From the NCBI RefSeq assembly GCF_005886805.2, contig NZ_CP045429.1, positions 1,024,501-1,088,500 of the forward strand: DNA of 64,000 nt, in the 5' to 3' direction. Shown here one piece after another: positions 9,436 to 16,934 of the stretch (position 1 is its first letter; every line of letters begins with the position of its first letter). This stretch comes from Pseudoalteromonas rubra. Its GTDB lineage: Bacteria > Pseudomonadota > Gammaproteobacteria > Enterobacterales > Alteromonadaceae. Both the position numbers and the translations under genes were made by a program. Under the pieces are notes generated by a model that was given only the letters and a program-made list of their open reading frames with translations, was not told the origin of the DNA and searched no databases.

Positions 9436-10154
9436 CAATCCGACATCTGGACCCGGTCCACCATTTGGGCGCCGAATTTGGGTTTGCGTTGTAGGAAAAC
9501 TTGAATGAGCCTGCTGTGCAAAAGGAAGTGCAGCACTGACCGGGTGAGCAGAGAAGTACTTTGTTAGTCAAGTCAGGCGGGACATTGCGCTCCAAATCTT
9601 GTGTGCCTCTTTGATTTCATTAACTGCCTGGATCTTTGAGACGAAGTGGTGTCTGGTCTTTGTTGGGCTTGGGCTTGGGTTTGTGAAGCAGGATAAACCG
9701 GCTGATGGAATAAGTGATGTGTTTTGCAATATATTTCAGTATTAGGCCAATATGATAAATTAAAGCCTGTTTAACTCTTTTTTTTAATGTCGGCAAATGT
9801 TTTCTTTTGGTTCTTGCTCTGAGTTTTTTCAAGATGTTTTTCACTTCCATTTCGCCAGGTTGTAGCAAATTTCATTTTTAACGTGTCTGTTTTCTTTGTT
9901 TTTCTTGCGTGATTTGGCTCACTTTTCTTGTTCTTTTTTGTATGTCGGTCAATACAAAGCTTATCATGTGAAAAGGTCTGGGTAATGTGTTTTTATATTC
10001 ATAAAAAACAATGGTTTAGTGTGTAATGTTATCTTCAAGAATAACGTTTCATAACTAGGTTTTTTAGCATCTCTGGTCAATGATAGTTGCATCACCACAA
10101 CGGTGTTTAACATTTAAAAATTAATTGAATAAACATTAAATAGAGATTGTCACG
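9436..10154. other. AT-rich intergenic region before peptide 2
   Basis: The region has long T-rich stretches and holds at most the small minus-strand frame at 9620-9850. The last 100 bases presumably carry the promoter for the peptide gene at 10155. No further feature is supported. Confidence 0.4.
9620..9850 (-). CDS. Possible small basic protein (weak)
   Basis: A 76-codon minus-strand frame from an ATG at 9850 (MEVKNILKKLRARTKRKH...). It has a very basic N-terminal half, a hydrophobic stretch (ALIYHIGLILKYIAKHI) and a KPKPKPN tail. There is no good ribosome-binding site. The AT-rich context makes a chance frame plausible, and I recognise no family. It is listed because no other gene occupies this stretch. 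Confidence 0.2.
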   Translation of the reverse strand: MEVKNILKKLRARTKRKHLPTLKKRVKQALIYHIGLILKYIAKHITYSISRFILLHKPKPKPNKDQTPLRLKDPGS

Positions 10155-10301
10155 ATGCTTAAACTTAAAACAAAAAAACTAAAAGAACTTACTAATAAAG
10201 AAATTAAAGATAATCGCCAGACTAAGTTTATTGCAGGTGGTACAGATACGCATAGTATTACTCAGGTAGGATTTATTAACCCTAAAAACATCACTGGTTA
10301 A
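10155..10301 (+). CDS. Gly-Gly motif small peptide 2 (paralogue of peptide 1)
   Basis: A 48-codon gene starting MLKLKTKKLKELTNK, with FIAGG (Gly28-Gly29) followed directly by TDTHSITQ and the tail INPKNITG. It aligns without gaps to peptide 1 through the Lys-rich leader and the Gly-Gly. The DTHSITQ block is shifted by a few residues within the 19-residue C-terminal part. Only a weak AGAGA lies upstream. The lipoyl-like gene at 10337 begins 35 bp later with its own AGGAG, and a terminator follows that gene, so the two are probably one transcript. Role inferred: leader peptide plus core released after Gly-Gly. Confidence 0.72.
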   Translation: MLKLKTKKLKELTNKEIKDNRQTKFIAGGTDTHSITQVGFINPKNITG

Positions 10302-10336
10302 TTAGAATATAAATAGTAATAGGAGTTGATAAATTG

Positions 10337-10891
10337 ATGGGATCCTATCTTGTGTTGGCAATGGGGGCCGGATTGCAGTCTGTTTCAGGTAATCTTGTGT
10401 TGCAAGAGCCCGCCAGTGAGTATCATTACTCCAGGGAAACTGGCCGAGTTGTAGAATTGGCTATTAAGGTTGGTAGTGAAGTAGCCAAGAAAAAAGTGAT
10501 GCTTGAGTATGTCTCTGAGGACAGCAAAAAAACGAAAACACTTATTTCTAACGAAAACGGGTATGTTGACTATGTAAACCCGAATGCCGTGCCCGGCAAG
10601 GTGTTCGCGCCTGGCGAGTTGTTGTTGAGAGTACAAAGCAACCGGGTTTTTGGCGCCCATTACTTCGAGCAAAAAGAAATTGAAAGTATGGAGTTTGCTC
10701 TGGAGATACAAGCAAAAGGGCGTCTGTGGTTGTGCTCAGATGCAAGACCTATTGAGGTTAGGGTGGATGATATTGCAAAAAACAGCCTGTTGGTCTCGAT
10801 GAAGCTAAAAAAAGAAGAGTATAGTCAGCTACAGCATACTATCACGGAGGGCAGTATTGCACTTCATCAGTCAATGCAGGCTTGTTTATAA
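10337..10891 (+). CDS. Biotinyl/lipoyl-like (HlyD-type) domain protein
   Basis: 184 residues from the ATG at 10337; an in-frame TTG at 10334 is also possible, and AGGAG is at 10321-10325. Residues of about 30-105 resemble the barrel-sandwich hybrid of membrane fusion proteins: GRVVELAIKVGSEVAKKKVML, then SNENGYVDYVN and PGELLLRVQ, with the usual two half-motifs. No lipoyl Lys motif (DK), no signal peptide and no transmembrane segment are clear, so it is not a complete HlyD protein. It sits 35 bp after peptide 2, suggesting a role in handling or exporting that peptide. That link is inference. Confidence 0.55.
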   Translation: MGSYLVLAMGAGLQSVSGNLVLQEPASEYHYSRETGRVVELAIKVGSEVAKKKVMLEYVSEDSKKTKTLISNENGYVDYVNPNAVPGKVFAPGELLLRVQSNRVFGAHYFEQKEIESMEFALEIQAKGRLWLCSDARPIEVRVDDIAKNSLLVSMKLKKEEYSQLQHTITEGSIALHQSMQACL

Positions 10892-10989
10892 CCCCCATTT
10901 TTACCTCCAGCATTCTGTGAGGCGGTCAGTGCTTGCTAGCATGCCATGTTCAAAGTCATTGTGTCATGTACATTCGTACTTCTCATTTG

Positions 10990-11022
10990 GGTCCACTTTC
11001 AAGTAGTGGATCTTTTTCCTTT
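10990..11022 (+). terminator. Probable terminator after the peptide 2 unit
   Basis: TCCACT (10992-10997) and AGTGGA (11005-11010) pair around a 7-base loop. TCTTTTTCCTTTTT follows. It lies 100 bp after the lipoyl-like gene. Confidence 0.6.
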
Positions 11023-11311
11023 TTGAAAAACTTCACACAAATTTGAATGGACTGAATCGGCGGTGTGACCCGTTAGTGTCCAAACTCCGAACGTTTTTGC
11101 CTGTTAAAAGATTACAGCAGGTAACCTGGTACCGATGTTTGTCAGGTGCTATTCTCTGTTATCCAGTTGCGCCACCTAGTTAACTGAACTAAACATCTAA
11201 CTAAGTCACAGTCATTGAATCCTTTCGGTTTGTGTTTTTGTCTTTTGAAACGCGGATTGTTAGGTATGTCGTTGGCCTGTTATCCATAGGGTGCCATTAG
11301 TCTTTTGATGT

Positions 11312-11563
11312 GTGTTTGCGTGGCTGACTTATGTTTGCACTGTACAACTTTTCCTGGTGCTGTTTACACTACCTCGCCCTGGCCAGATTGAATTGCCACT
11401 ATTCAGTGTCAATCTAGCTATCACATCTGCCGCCAGCGTGATTCTCTTTCTTGCCGCAATCAAAATTCGGTCTGTTTATTTGACCATGCACGACAGCACA
11501 TTTTCGATAGCTGTACGTACTCAAAAGGTTATACCAATTTCACTTAATACCTGTTCTATTTGA
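11312..11563 (+). pseudogene. Remnant of a small membrane protein, overrun by MITE copy 2
   Basis: An 83-codon frame from a GTG. It has two hydrophobic stretches (TYVCTVQLFLVLFTL and AITSAASVILFLAAI) that look like membrane segments. Its last ten or so codons (from IPISLN) lie inside the MITE-like element starting at 11531, so the original 3' end appears lost. There is no clear ribosome-binding site. It could instead be a chance frame. The rest of 10892-11530 holds only the terminator described above. Confidence 0.25.
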
Positions 11564-11751
11564 AAGAGCAAATATGACGCTAACGGCGTTAAAAATTTCT
11601 CATTTAGGATCTTTACCTAAGGTATAAGTTCGCAAATTTTTGCCTCGCCTATATGGACGATGGTGCCTCAACGATAGCAGGGCGCGGGTGCTGTGTTATC
11701 GACCTTATTTTCTCGCTTCAAAATAGAGCACTTAATTAAGTAAATTGGTAT
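11531..11751. mobile_element. MITE-like element, copy 2 (about 221 bp)
   Basis: The left end is ATACCAATTTCACTTAAT; the right end reverse-complements to ATACCAATTTACTTAATTAA. It shares most of its interior with copy 1 at 7864-8057. About 27 bp extra in the middle (around CAACGATAGCAGGGCGCGGG) accounts for the greater length. Both copies have the same orientation, 3.7 kb apart, and flank the peptide region. Confidence 0.78.
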
Positions 11752-12022
11752 TAGAGTTTATTGCACAATTTGGATGCATATGAAATGGGATAAATTAGTA
11801 GTAAATAAGCTCTCACATCGAGTCGTTACGGGATCCTCTGCGGGGTGATATCAATCAATATATAGCCAGTATTTCACCATAATAATTGGTATTAAAGTGT
11901 TGATTTTATTGGTTATGTTTTTATTTTTCGAGATTTGATTGCACGCGTTTGCTGGGGCACTATGAGTTCCATCAAAACAATAAACACGCTTTGCTTACTT
12001 GGCGCAAATTGAGGAGCTAACA

Positions 12023-12700
12023 ATGCAACAAAATACGACCCTTGGCCTGTTTGACACGCAGCACGAAATTAAACAGATGATTACTAAATTTGAGGAAGTA
12101 AACATCGCTGAAGAGCTAACAAGTACATTGAAGTCTATCTCAAAAGAGTCAGGCTACAATTGTCTGGGCTTTATCGATTTTTGCCCGGTATCTGCGTCCT
12201 CATACGAAGAAAAAGTTTATGGTGAGATTTCTGCCGAGTTGGCAGAGGAAATGTCAGACACTGCGATCTTTGAACATTGTAAGTCAGGTATTCGATTGTT
12301 GCCGTTGCACAGTATACTCAATCACAGCAATCAGAAAGGCCAGGTGTATGTGATGCCTATGCGGGGTGTGACAGGCATTTATGGAGGCTTGGTATTCGAT
12401 ATCCCAGAGAGCTTTTGCCAGCAGAAGAGTATTGAGTTTGTTGACTGGTGCTGGACGATTATCTCTCCCTATTTGCTGCAGGCTGCGTTGCGCTGCAGGG
12501 ATAAAAAGTTACATATTACAAAACGCGAAAAAGACTGCTTAATGTGGGCTTGTGAAGGTAAAACGTCTTGGGAAATCAGCCAGATACTTGGTATCTCTGA
12601 GCGCACGGTTAATTTTCATCTGTCTAACTGTATTGTGAAAACAGATAGTACAAACAGGCAGCAGGCGATCGTAAAGTGTATTATCAACAATTTGATCTAA
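12023..12700 (+). CDS. LuxR-type transcriptional regulator (solo, atypical sensor domain)
   Basis: 225 residues from the ATG at 12023, preceded by GAGGAG; a TTG at 11999 is in frame but lies before that site. The last 64 residues form a LuxR/GerE helix-turn-helix: TKREKDCLMWACEGKTSWEI through ISERTVNFHLSN. The first 160 residues are in the position of an autoinducer-binding domain but lack the usual W...Y...DP pattern, so acyl-homoserine-lactone binding is doubtful. No luxI-type gene is nearby. It stands alone between MITE copy 2 and a convergent CadC-like gene. It could control the NRPS operon or the peptides; this is inference. The 271 bp upstream are AT-rich with no named site. Confidence 0.8.
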   Translation: MQQNTTLGLFDTQHEIKQMITKFEEVNIAEELTSTLKSISKESGYNCLGFIDFCPVSASSYEEKVYGEISAELAEEMSDTAIFEHCKSGIRLLPLHSILNHSNQKGQVYVMPMRGVTGIYGGLVFDIPESFCQQKSIEFVDWCWTIISPYLLQAALRCRDKKLHITKREKDCLMWACEGKTSWEISQILGISERTVNFHLSNCIVKTDSTNRQQAIVKCIINNLI

Positions 12701-12748
12701 TCACGATGACTGACGTGCTTTTCGGTGTTGTATATCAGCGTTCATGGT

Positions 12749-12767
12749 TGGGGAGGTGTCCTCCCCA
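12749..12767. other. Hairpin between convergent luxR-type and cadC-type genes
   Basis: TGGGGAGG and CCTCCCCA form a perfect 8-bp GC-rich stem with a TGT loop, placed between two converging stop codons. Neither side has a T run, so it is a candidate bidirectional 3'-end structure rather than a proven terminator. Confidence 0.5.
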
Positions 12768-12777
12768 GTACGCCAGA

Positions 12778-14913
12778 TCATTCAGACTGGGTGATTTCTG
12801 CTTTGACCAGCTGGTTTTCAACGACTTCAATAATGTCGAGGTAAAGCGCATTGGTTTGTTGAGAAAAGCTGATCCTGTCTATGACATAGCTGGAACTGTC
12901 AATTTTGTATAATTCCTGCCTGGGCTCGGTATGGCTGAAATTAATCTTAAAGACGGTCTCACCGTCGGAGTGATACAAGGACCCATTGCCCGCAGCAATC
13001 GAGTGTTTATATTTGGCTTTTGACAGCTCAATTCTGTCAGTCTTTTCACCCGTATTGATATTGTATAAAGACACTTCATCATGTGATGATAAACTGGCAT
13101 AAAACTCACTATCAAGCTGCCCAAACCACAGTGGGCGTTCAATGGGTAATGGAATGCTCTTATCCGAATCGAGAGAGTGCATAAAGGCTTTTCCTCTCAA
13201 TGTTCTTGCATCCACAACGGTATAACCGATGCTATTTTCTTCAAGGTACTCAGCCGACACTATGGTGCCATCAACCTTGATAGAGCCAGTAAGCGTCAGG
13301 GTCTTACTATCATAGGTTTCGAGCCTATCATTGTAGTGGAGCAATAGTTCTTGTCTTTGCGCGCTATAATGAATTGATTCATAAGTCGACGCCTCAAGTG
13401 CAAGCGGTTCATGCTGACCATCAGGTAAAGCACGATAAATGGAACGCAGTCCACCTTCCTGACGCAAAAAAATCACACTGTCTTCAAAGTCAGTAGCTTG
13501 TACGTCATCATACTCACTTTTAACTAAAGGCTGCAGTTCGCCGCCCTCGGGGCTTAAGGTATATATGTCCTGTAAAAAGGGATAAGTCACTGCCAGTAAG
13601 GCGTCGTGGGACAGTGGCTGATTACTGGCATATTTAACATTATTTGGCAATTTCGCCGCTGAGGTAATGGCTTTCTTATCCAGCGAATAGGTAAACAAAA
13701 TATTCTCAACATTATCTAGCCAAATCAAAGAATTAATTTTCTTCTCGTAGGATAAAGTCCAGATCCGGTTGTTGGTGTCATGTAGTTTAACCTGGTTTCC
13801 ACCATCCAGGTCTGTCATGTAGAGTTCACTGCCCTGATAGTGATGCCTTTCAAAAATAATAACTTCCATATCAGGGATATAAGTCAAAAACCTATCTCCA
13901 TATGAATTCAAATTTGGTGATGTAATTTGAAATTCCTGGCCTGTTTCTATATCACGGCTGGCAAGTGCTGCGAGTTCATCCCTGTCGCGATAACCGCTCT
14001 TTGAATAAATGAGTCTGCCATCGCTGACACCTGCACCTGTGAAACCTTGCAAGCTACAGTCAAACAGGTATTTATTGGTACCGTCAAAACTGGTGTTTAT
14101 CAGCCATACTTCGCATTGTTCATTGTTAATGGCCCGATAGAAGACCTTATTGGAATCTGCTGACCAGCCGATAGGGAAGTAGTTAGTTCCTTCTTCTGCA
14201 AGGCGTTTTTCATGGCCTGTTTGTAGCGTTTTGACCACCAAAGAATAATTCTGACTATTCTTTTGAATAATAGAGAAGGCAACGAAGTTCTTATTGGGCG
14301 AGATATTTGGTCTGGTATACCTGCCATTGACCCAGGACAGTACTGTTTCCTGCACTTGCTTTTCTATGGGGCTAACAGAGGCGTCACTCAGCGCTGTGTC
14401 CTGGTTAATAAATGCCAGACTAATGCTGGCTGCTAGAGTACTGATGACCGCAGCAAAAATCCACGGGGCCTTTTTCCGCTTTACTGATCGTTCGGCTGGT
14501 GTCACTTTTGTGTTTAATTCGGTTGTAACCGCAGGGCTGGGTTTAGATTGGTCAACTGATTCCGTTTTGTGGTATTCAACAAACGGTTCAATGGCTAAGC
14601 TGTAACCCTTTCTATAGTGAGTTTTAACTATGATGCCCTTTTGGTTCTCTGATTTCAGTGTTTTCCTGAGTTCAGAGATTGCCCGGTTTATTGCATTGTC
14701 ATCAACATATTTCTGACACCAGACATCGTCCACTAAATTTTGTCGAGTGATGATAGTATCCGAATTTAAGATCAAATAACTAATGATGCGAAACAGAAGC
14801 GGTTCGAGTTCTTTTTCGATGTCGCCGTCAGTGAGCACCTGACGCTTTGGGTCAAGTTTCCAGGATCCAAGTGTGATCGATTTAACTGTTCTAGAGAAGC
14901 TGACTTCGTTCAT
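12778..14913 (-). CDS. CadC/ToxR-like membrane transcriptional regulator with beta-propeller-like periplasmic part
   Basis: 711 residues. Residues 1-107 form an OmpR-type winged helix (LGSWKLDPKRQVLTDGD, then DDNAINRAISELRKTL and THYRKGYSL). A Pro/Thr/Lys-rich linker leads to one transmembrane segment at about 149-168 (APWIFAAVISTLAASISLAF). The remaining 540 residues are probably periplasmic and carry TolB-like beta-propeller repeats (for example RPNISPNKNFVAFS and FPIGWSADSNKVFYRA). This is one-component signalling: the propeller senses a ligand and the cytoplasmic domain binds DNA. CAGGA precedes the ATG. Many Alteromonadales carry such proteins; the target genes are unknown. Confidence 0.85.
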   Translation of the reverse strand: MNEVSFSRTVKSITLGSWKLDPKRQVLTDGDIEKELEPLLFRIISYLILNSDTIITRQNLVDDVWCQKYVDDNAINRAISELRKTLKSENQKGIIVKTHYRKGYSLAIEPFVEYHKTESVDQSKPSPAVTTELNTKVTPAERSVKRKKAPWIFAAVISTLAASISLAFINQDTALSDASVSPIEKQVQETVLSWVNGRYTRPNISPNKNFVAFSIIQKNSQNYSLVVKTLQTGHEKRLAEEGTNYFPIGWSADSNKVFYRAINNEQCEVWLINTSFDGTNKYLFDCSLQGFTGAGVSDGRLIYSKSGYRDRDELAALASRDIETGQEFQITSPNLNSYGDRFLTYIPDMEVIIFERHHYQGSELYMTDLDGGNQVKLHDTNNRIWTLSYEKKINSLIWLDNVENILFTYSLDKKAITSAAKLPNNVKYASNQPLSHDALLAVTYPFLQDIYTLSPEGGELQPLVKSEYDDVQATDFEDSVIFLRQEGGLRSIYRALPDGQHEPLALEASTYESIHYSAQRQELLLHYNDRLETYDSKTLTLTGSIKVDGTIVSAEYLEENSIGYTVVDARTLRGKAFMHSLDSDKSIPLPIERPLWFGQLDSEFYASLSSHDEVSLYNINTGEKTDRIELSKAKYKHSIAAGNGSLYHSDGETVFKINFSHTEPRQELYKIDSSSYVIDRISFSQQTNALYLDIIEVVENQLVKAEITQSE

Positions 14914-15322
14914 TGTCCTGAATTTGTTGTTATTAGGAATATGTCAAGCGTTCAGACTATATCTATAGTCTTTTAAAAACTCAACAGAAAGATGGATAGG
15001 CGGTTTTATTTTACAAGTGTTATTTTCATTGTTGCCCAATGTTAAGAAAGTGAGGGTGAGAAACGATTTCTATTAAGTGTTTGATTGGTATGTGATTGTT
15101 CTGTTTTTTTGAATGGCTTGGTGGACCAGTGGTCGAAATGGTGAATATATAATTTCTTACAATATCGGGTCGGAGCGGACTCTAAGGCCGCTAAGCGACC
15201 ATTAGCATTTAACAAAGCCTGGAGGAACTATTGCAAAACACGAACCATTTTTTGCCTGATATGTTTTCCTGCAACAGCGTCACGTCCATTGTTGAGTGAG
15301 TTATTCCATGCGCCATTGGCTA
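14914..15322. other. Intergenic region with a strong hairpin (15168-15200)
   Basis: About 410 bp lie between two minus-strand genes. GGTCG (15168-15172) pairs with CGACC (15196-15200), and AGCGG (15174-15178) with CCGCT (15188-15192), giving a bulged 10-bp stem. No T run follows on either strand. The rest is AT-rich and must include the promoter of the CadC-like gene. Confidence 0.5.
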
Positions 15323-16417
15323 CTAACTGTCAGTTTCCTTAGTCTTACTATCCAATACCTCAATGACTTTTGCCAGGGTGTCCGTTACGGCTTTTCGATT
15401 GTCCCAGTCCACAGCTTGCCAATCTACCTCATCCACTAATTCTGTAATGTTGTGGGTCAGGAGCATTTTAATTGTTTCCACATGCTGAATGGGTTTTACC
15501 CTGAAAGCTTTTGTCTTAGGTTTGGTTGTCAATTTTTGCCCAGTGAGTTTGGCATGTATCCGTTTATTGATCTCGGCTTTGTCTGTCACGGTTAGCAGGG
15601 TTTTATCAAACTCGCTGTAATAGTCATTCTCAACCTGTTTAACGATTTTTTTAACGTTGATAAAAGGCAGCGTGACCAGCCCCTGTTCATACGCCTGAAT
15701 AACGCATTTATACCGGGTAAGCACATTGTAGTTATCAAAACTCCCCATGGAGATACCTAAGTTGGCCGCCATTTCTTTAACGGTTAGCTTTTTCTCACCG
15801 ACTTTTAATCTTGCCTGACTAAGGCTTTCCAGTTCCTGCATTGCACTGAGAAAAGCTTGCAGCTTGCCATATTGAGGCAGGTCGTCTCTGCTGGCATTCT
15901 CCTGAAATTGTTTAACTTTCGATAGCAATGGTTTGGCATCATACACTTTAAACTGGGCGCTTGAGTCATAACCATTGCTGTAAACCATGGCAAAAAATCG
16001 GCGATGTCCGGTCAGTATTTGATACTGTCCGTCCTCTAAAGGGTAGACGGTCGGCACTTGAATAACCTCGGCTACAGAGATGTTTTCGGCCAGTTCAAGC
16101 ACGGACTCTAGGGTTTGGTTCGCTTTTTTCCACTGGGCGGTGCCGTAGGCAAAGCAGTTTACAATGCAGTTCTTTCCTATTAGTACGTGGTCTTTTGCAT
16201 CATACATTTCAACTAGCTGGTTTTTGGTTAGCCAGCGTGAAGTGAATTGTCGTGCATGATCATCTTCCATGAACTTGGCTGGCAGAAATCGTGCATTGTG
16301 TGGATCAGGCGTCACAGAAGATAAGAATAAAGAGGTGTACTCAAAAGTTTCAGAATTCAGCCCTTTTCGACTGTTCACGTTAGCCAGCATCAGCTGGTCT
16401 AATTTTAGCTTATTCAT
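15323..16417 (-). CDS. ParB/RepB-like DNA-binding protein
   Basis: 364 residues. A ParB N-terminal-like domain is seen from about 35: PDPHNARFLP, then VIQVPTVYPLEDGQYQIL and the GHRR motif at 137-140 in place of the usual GERR. ENASRDDL at 173-180 matches the ParB (E/R)N-x-R-x-(D/E)L box. A helix-turn-helix follows at about 211-232 (LTVKEMAANLGISMGSFDNY). There is no ParA partner, so chromosome partitioning is unlikely. It resembles the lone ParB-like proteins of integrated elements, where they act as regulators or stability factors. It is divergent from the small gene at 16614 across about 200 bp that hold no other named feature. Confidence 0.75.
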   Translation of the reverse strand: MNKLKLDQLMLANVNSRKGLNSETFEYTSLFLSSVTPDPHNARFLPAKFMEDDHARQFTSRWLTKNQLVEMYDAKDHVLIGKNCIVNCFAYGTAQWKKANQTLESVLELAENISVAEVIQVPTVYPLEDGQYQILTGHRRFFAMVYSNGYDSSAQFKVYDAKPLLSKVKQFQENASRDDLPQYGKLQAFLSAMQELESLSQARLKVGEKKLTVKEMAANLGISMGSFDNYNVLTRYKCVIQAYEQGLVTLPFINVKKIVKQVENDYYSEFDKTLLTVTDKAEINKRIHAKLTGQKLTTKPKTKAFRVKPIQHVETIKMLLTHNITELVDEVDWQAVDWDNRKAVTDTLAKVIEVLDSKTKETDS

Positions 16418-16613
16418 AGGGTTAGGAACCTTTTACTGCACTTAAGGTTAGTGGTGAACACCTTAGTTGGTAGATCTAACAGGTATACACTCAAGGGTTA
16501 TCGATGCACCATGTGAACCATACTAACTAATCGCTCTGGTGTGAAGTCTTAAATCGACGCACAGCACAGCAGAATAAATTTAAAGCGCAGTTTACAAGCG
16601 GTGGAGTGAAGGT

Positions 16614-16808
16614 ATGAATATTGATTTAAGCATCATTGAATGGGCGTTTGAGAAGGGATACAACCTGGGCTCTGCAGATATGAGAGAGGGCGTTTATATC
16701 TCAGAGGAGGGCAGACGCTCCCTGTTAATGGCTGACATCAAAGCATTTGTGGAAAGCCATCAGGTGATTGCCTCCGAACAGGAAGCCCTTGCCGCAAGCC
16801 TGAATTGA
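16614..16808 (+). CDS. Small hypothetical protein
   Basis: 64 residues (MNIDLSIIEWAFEKGYNLGS...), acidic and mostly helical by inspection, with no signal peptide or transmembrane segment. GTGGAGTGAAGG lies just before the ATG, which supports translation. I recognise no family. It lies 126 bp upstream of the acylase start, on the same strand, and could be co-transcribed with the NRPS operon or belong to the ParB-like locus. Confidence 0.5.
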   Translation: MNIDLSIIEWAFEKGYNLGSADMREGVYISEEGRRSLLMADIKAFVESHQVIASEQEALAASLN

Positions 16809-16891
16809 CGATGACAGCACGCTGACGCATATCCGGTCGATGTCAGCGGAGACTCATTCCGACCTTAAACCTTGTTTTAATCAGTAGCAAT

Positions 16892-16909
16892 GATCTCATG
16901 CATGAGATC
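16892..16909. promoter_or_regulatory. 18-bp perfect palindrome in the acylase leader
   Basis: GATCTCATG/CATGAGATC, centred between 16900 and 16901 and 26 bp before the chosen acylase start. The identical 18-mer forms the core of the 32-bp palindrome at 46885-46916. It could be a dimeric-regulator operator or a dispersed palindromic repeat. Confidence 0.6.
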
Positions 16910-16934
16910 TCAAACTTCTGTTGGTAGTGAATAC

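Noticed and set aside
8986..9438. Minus-strand 150-codon frame rich in LRLAVR, and plus-strand NLTANL frame resembling pentapeptide repeats
   Set aside because: These are by-products of the 18-bp tandem array. The period is six residues, not five; the plus frame has no start codon, and no ribosome-binding site was found.
11884..11892. AATTGGTAT matching the MITE end, as a third element
   Set aside because: Only nine bases match, with no partner end or interior.
12676..12912. 78-codon plus-strand frame after the LuxR-type gene
   Set aside because: It overlaps the 3' end of the CadC-like gene on the other strand and lacks a start signal.
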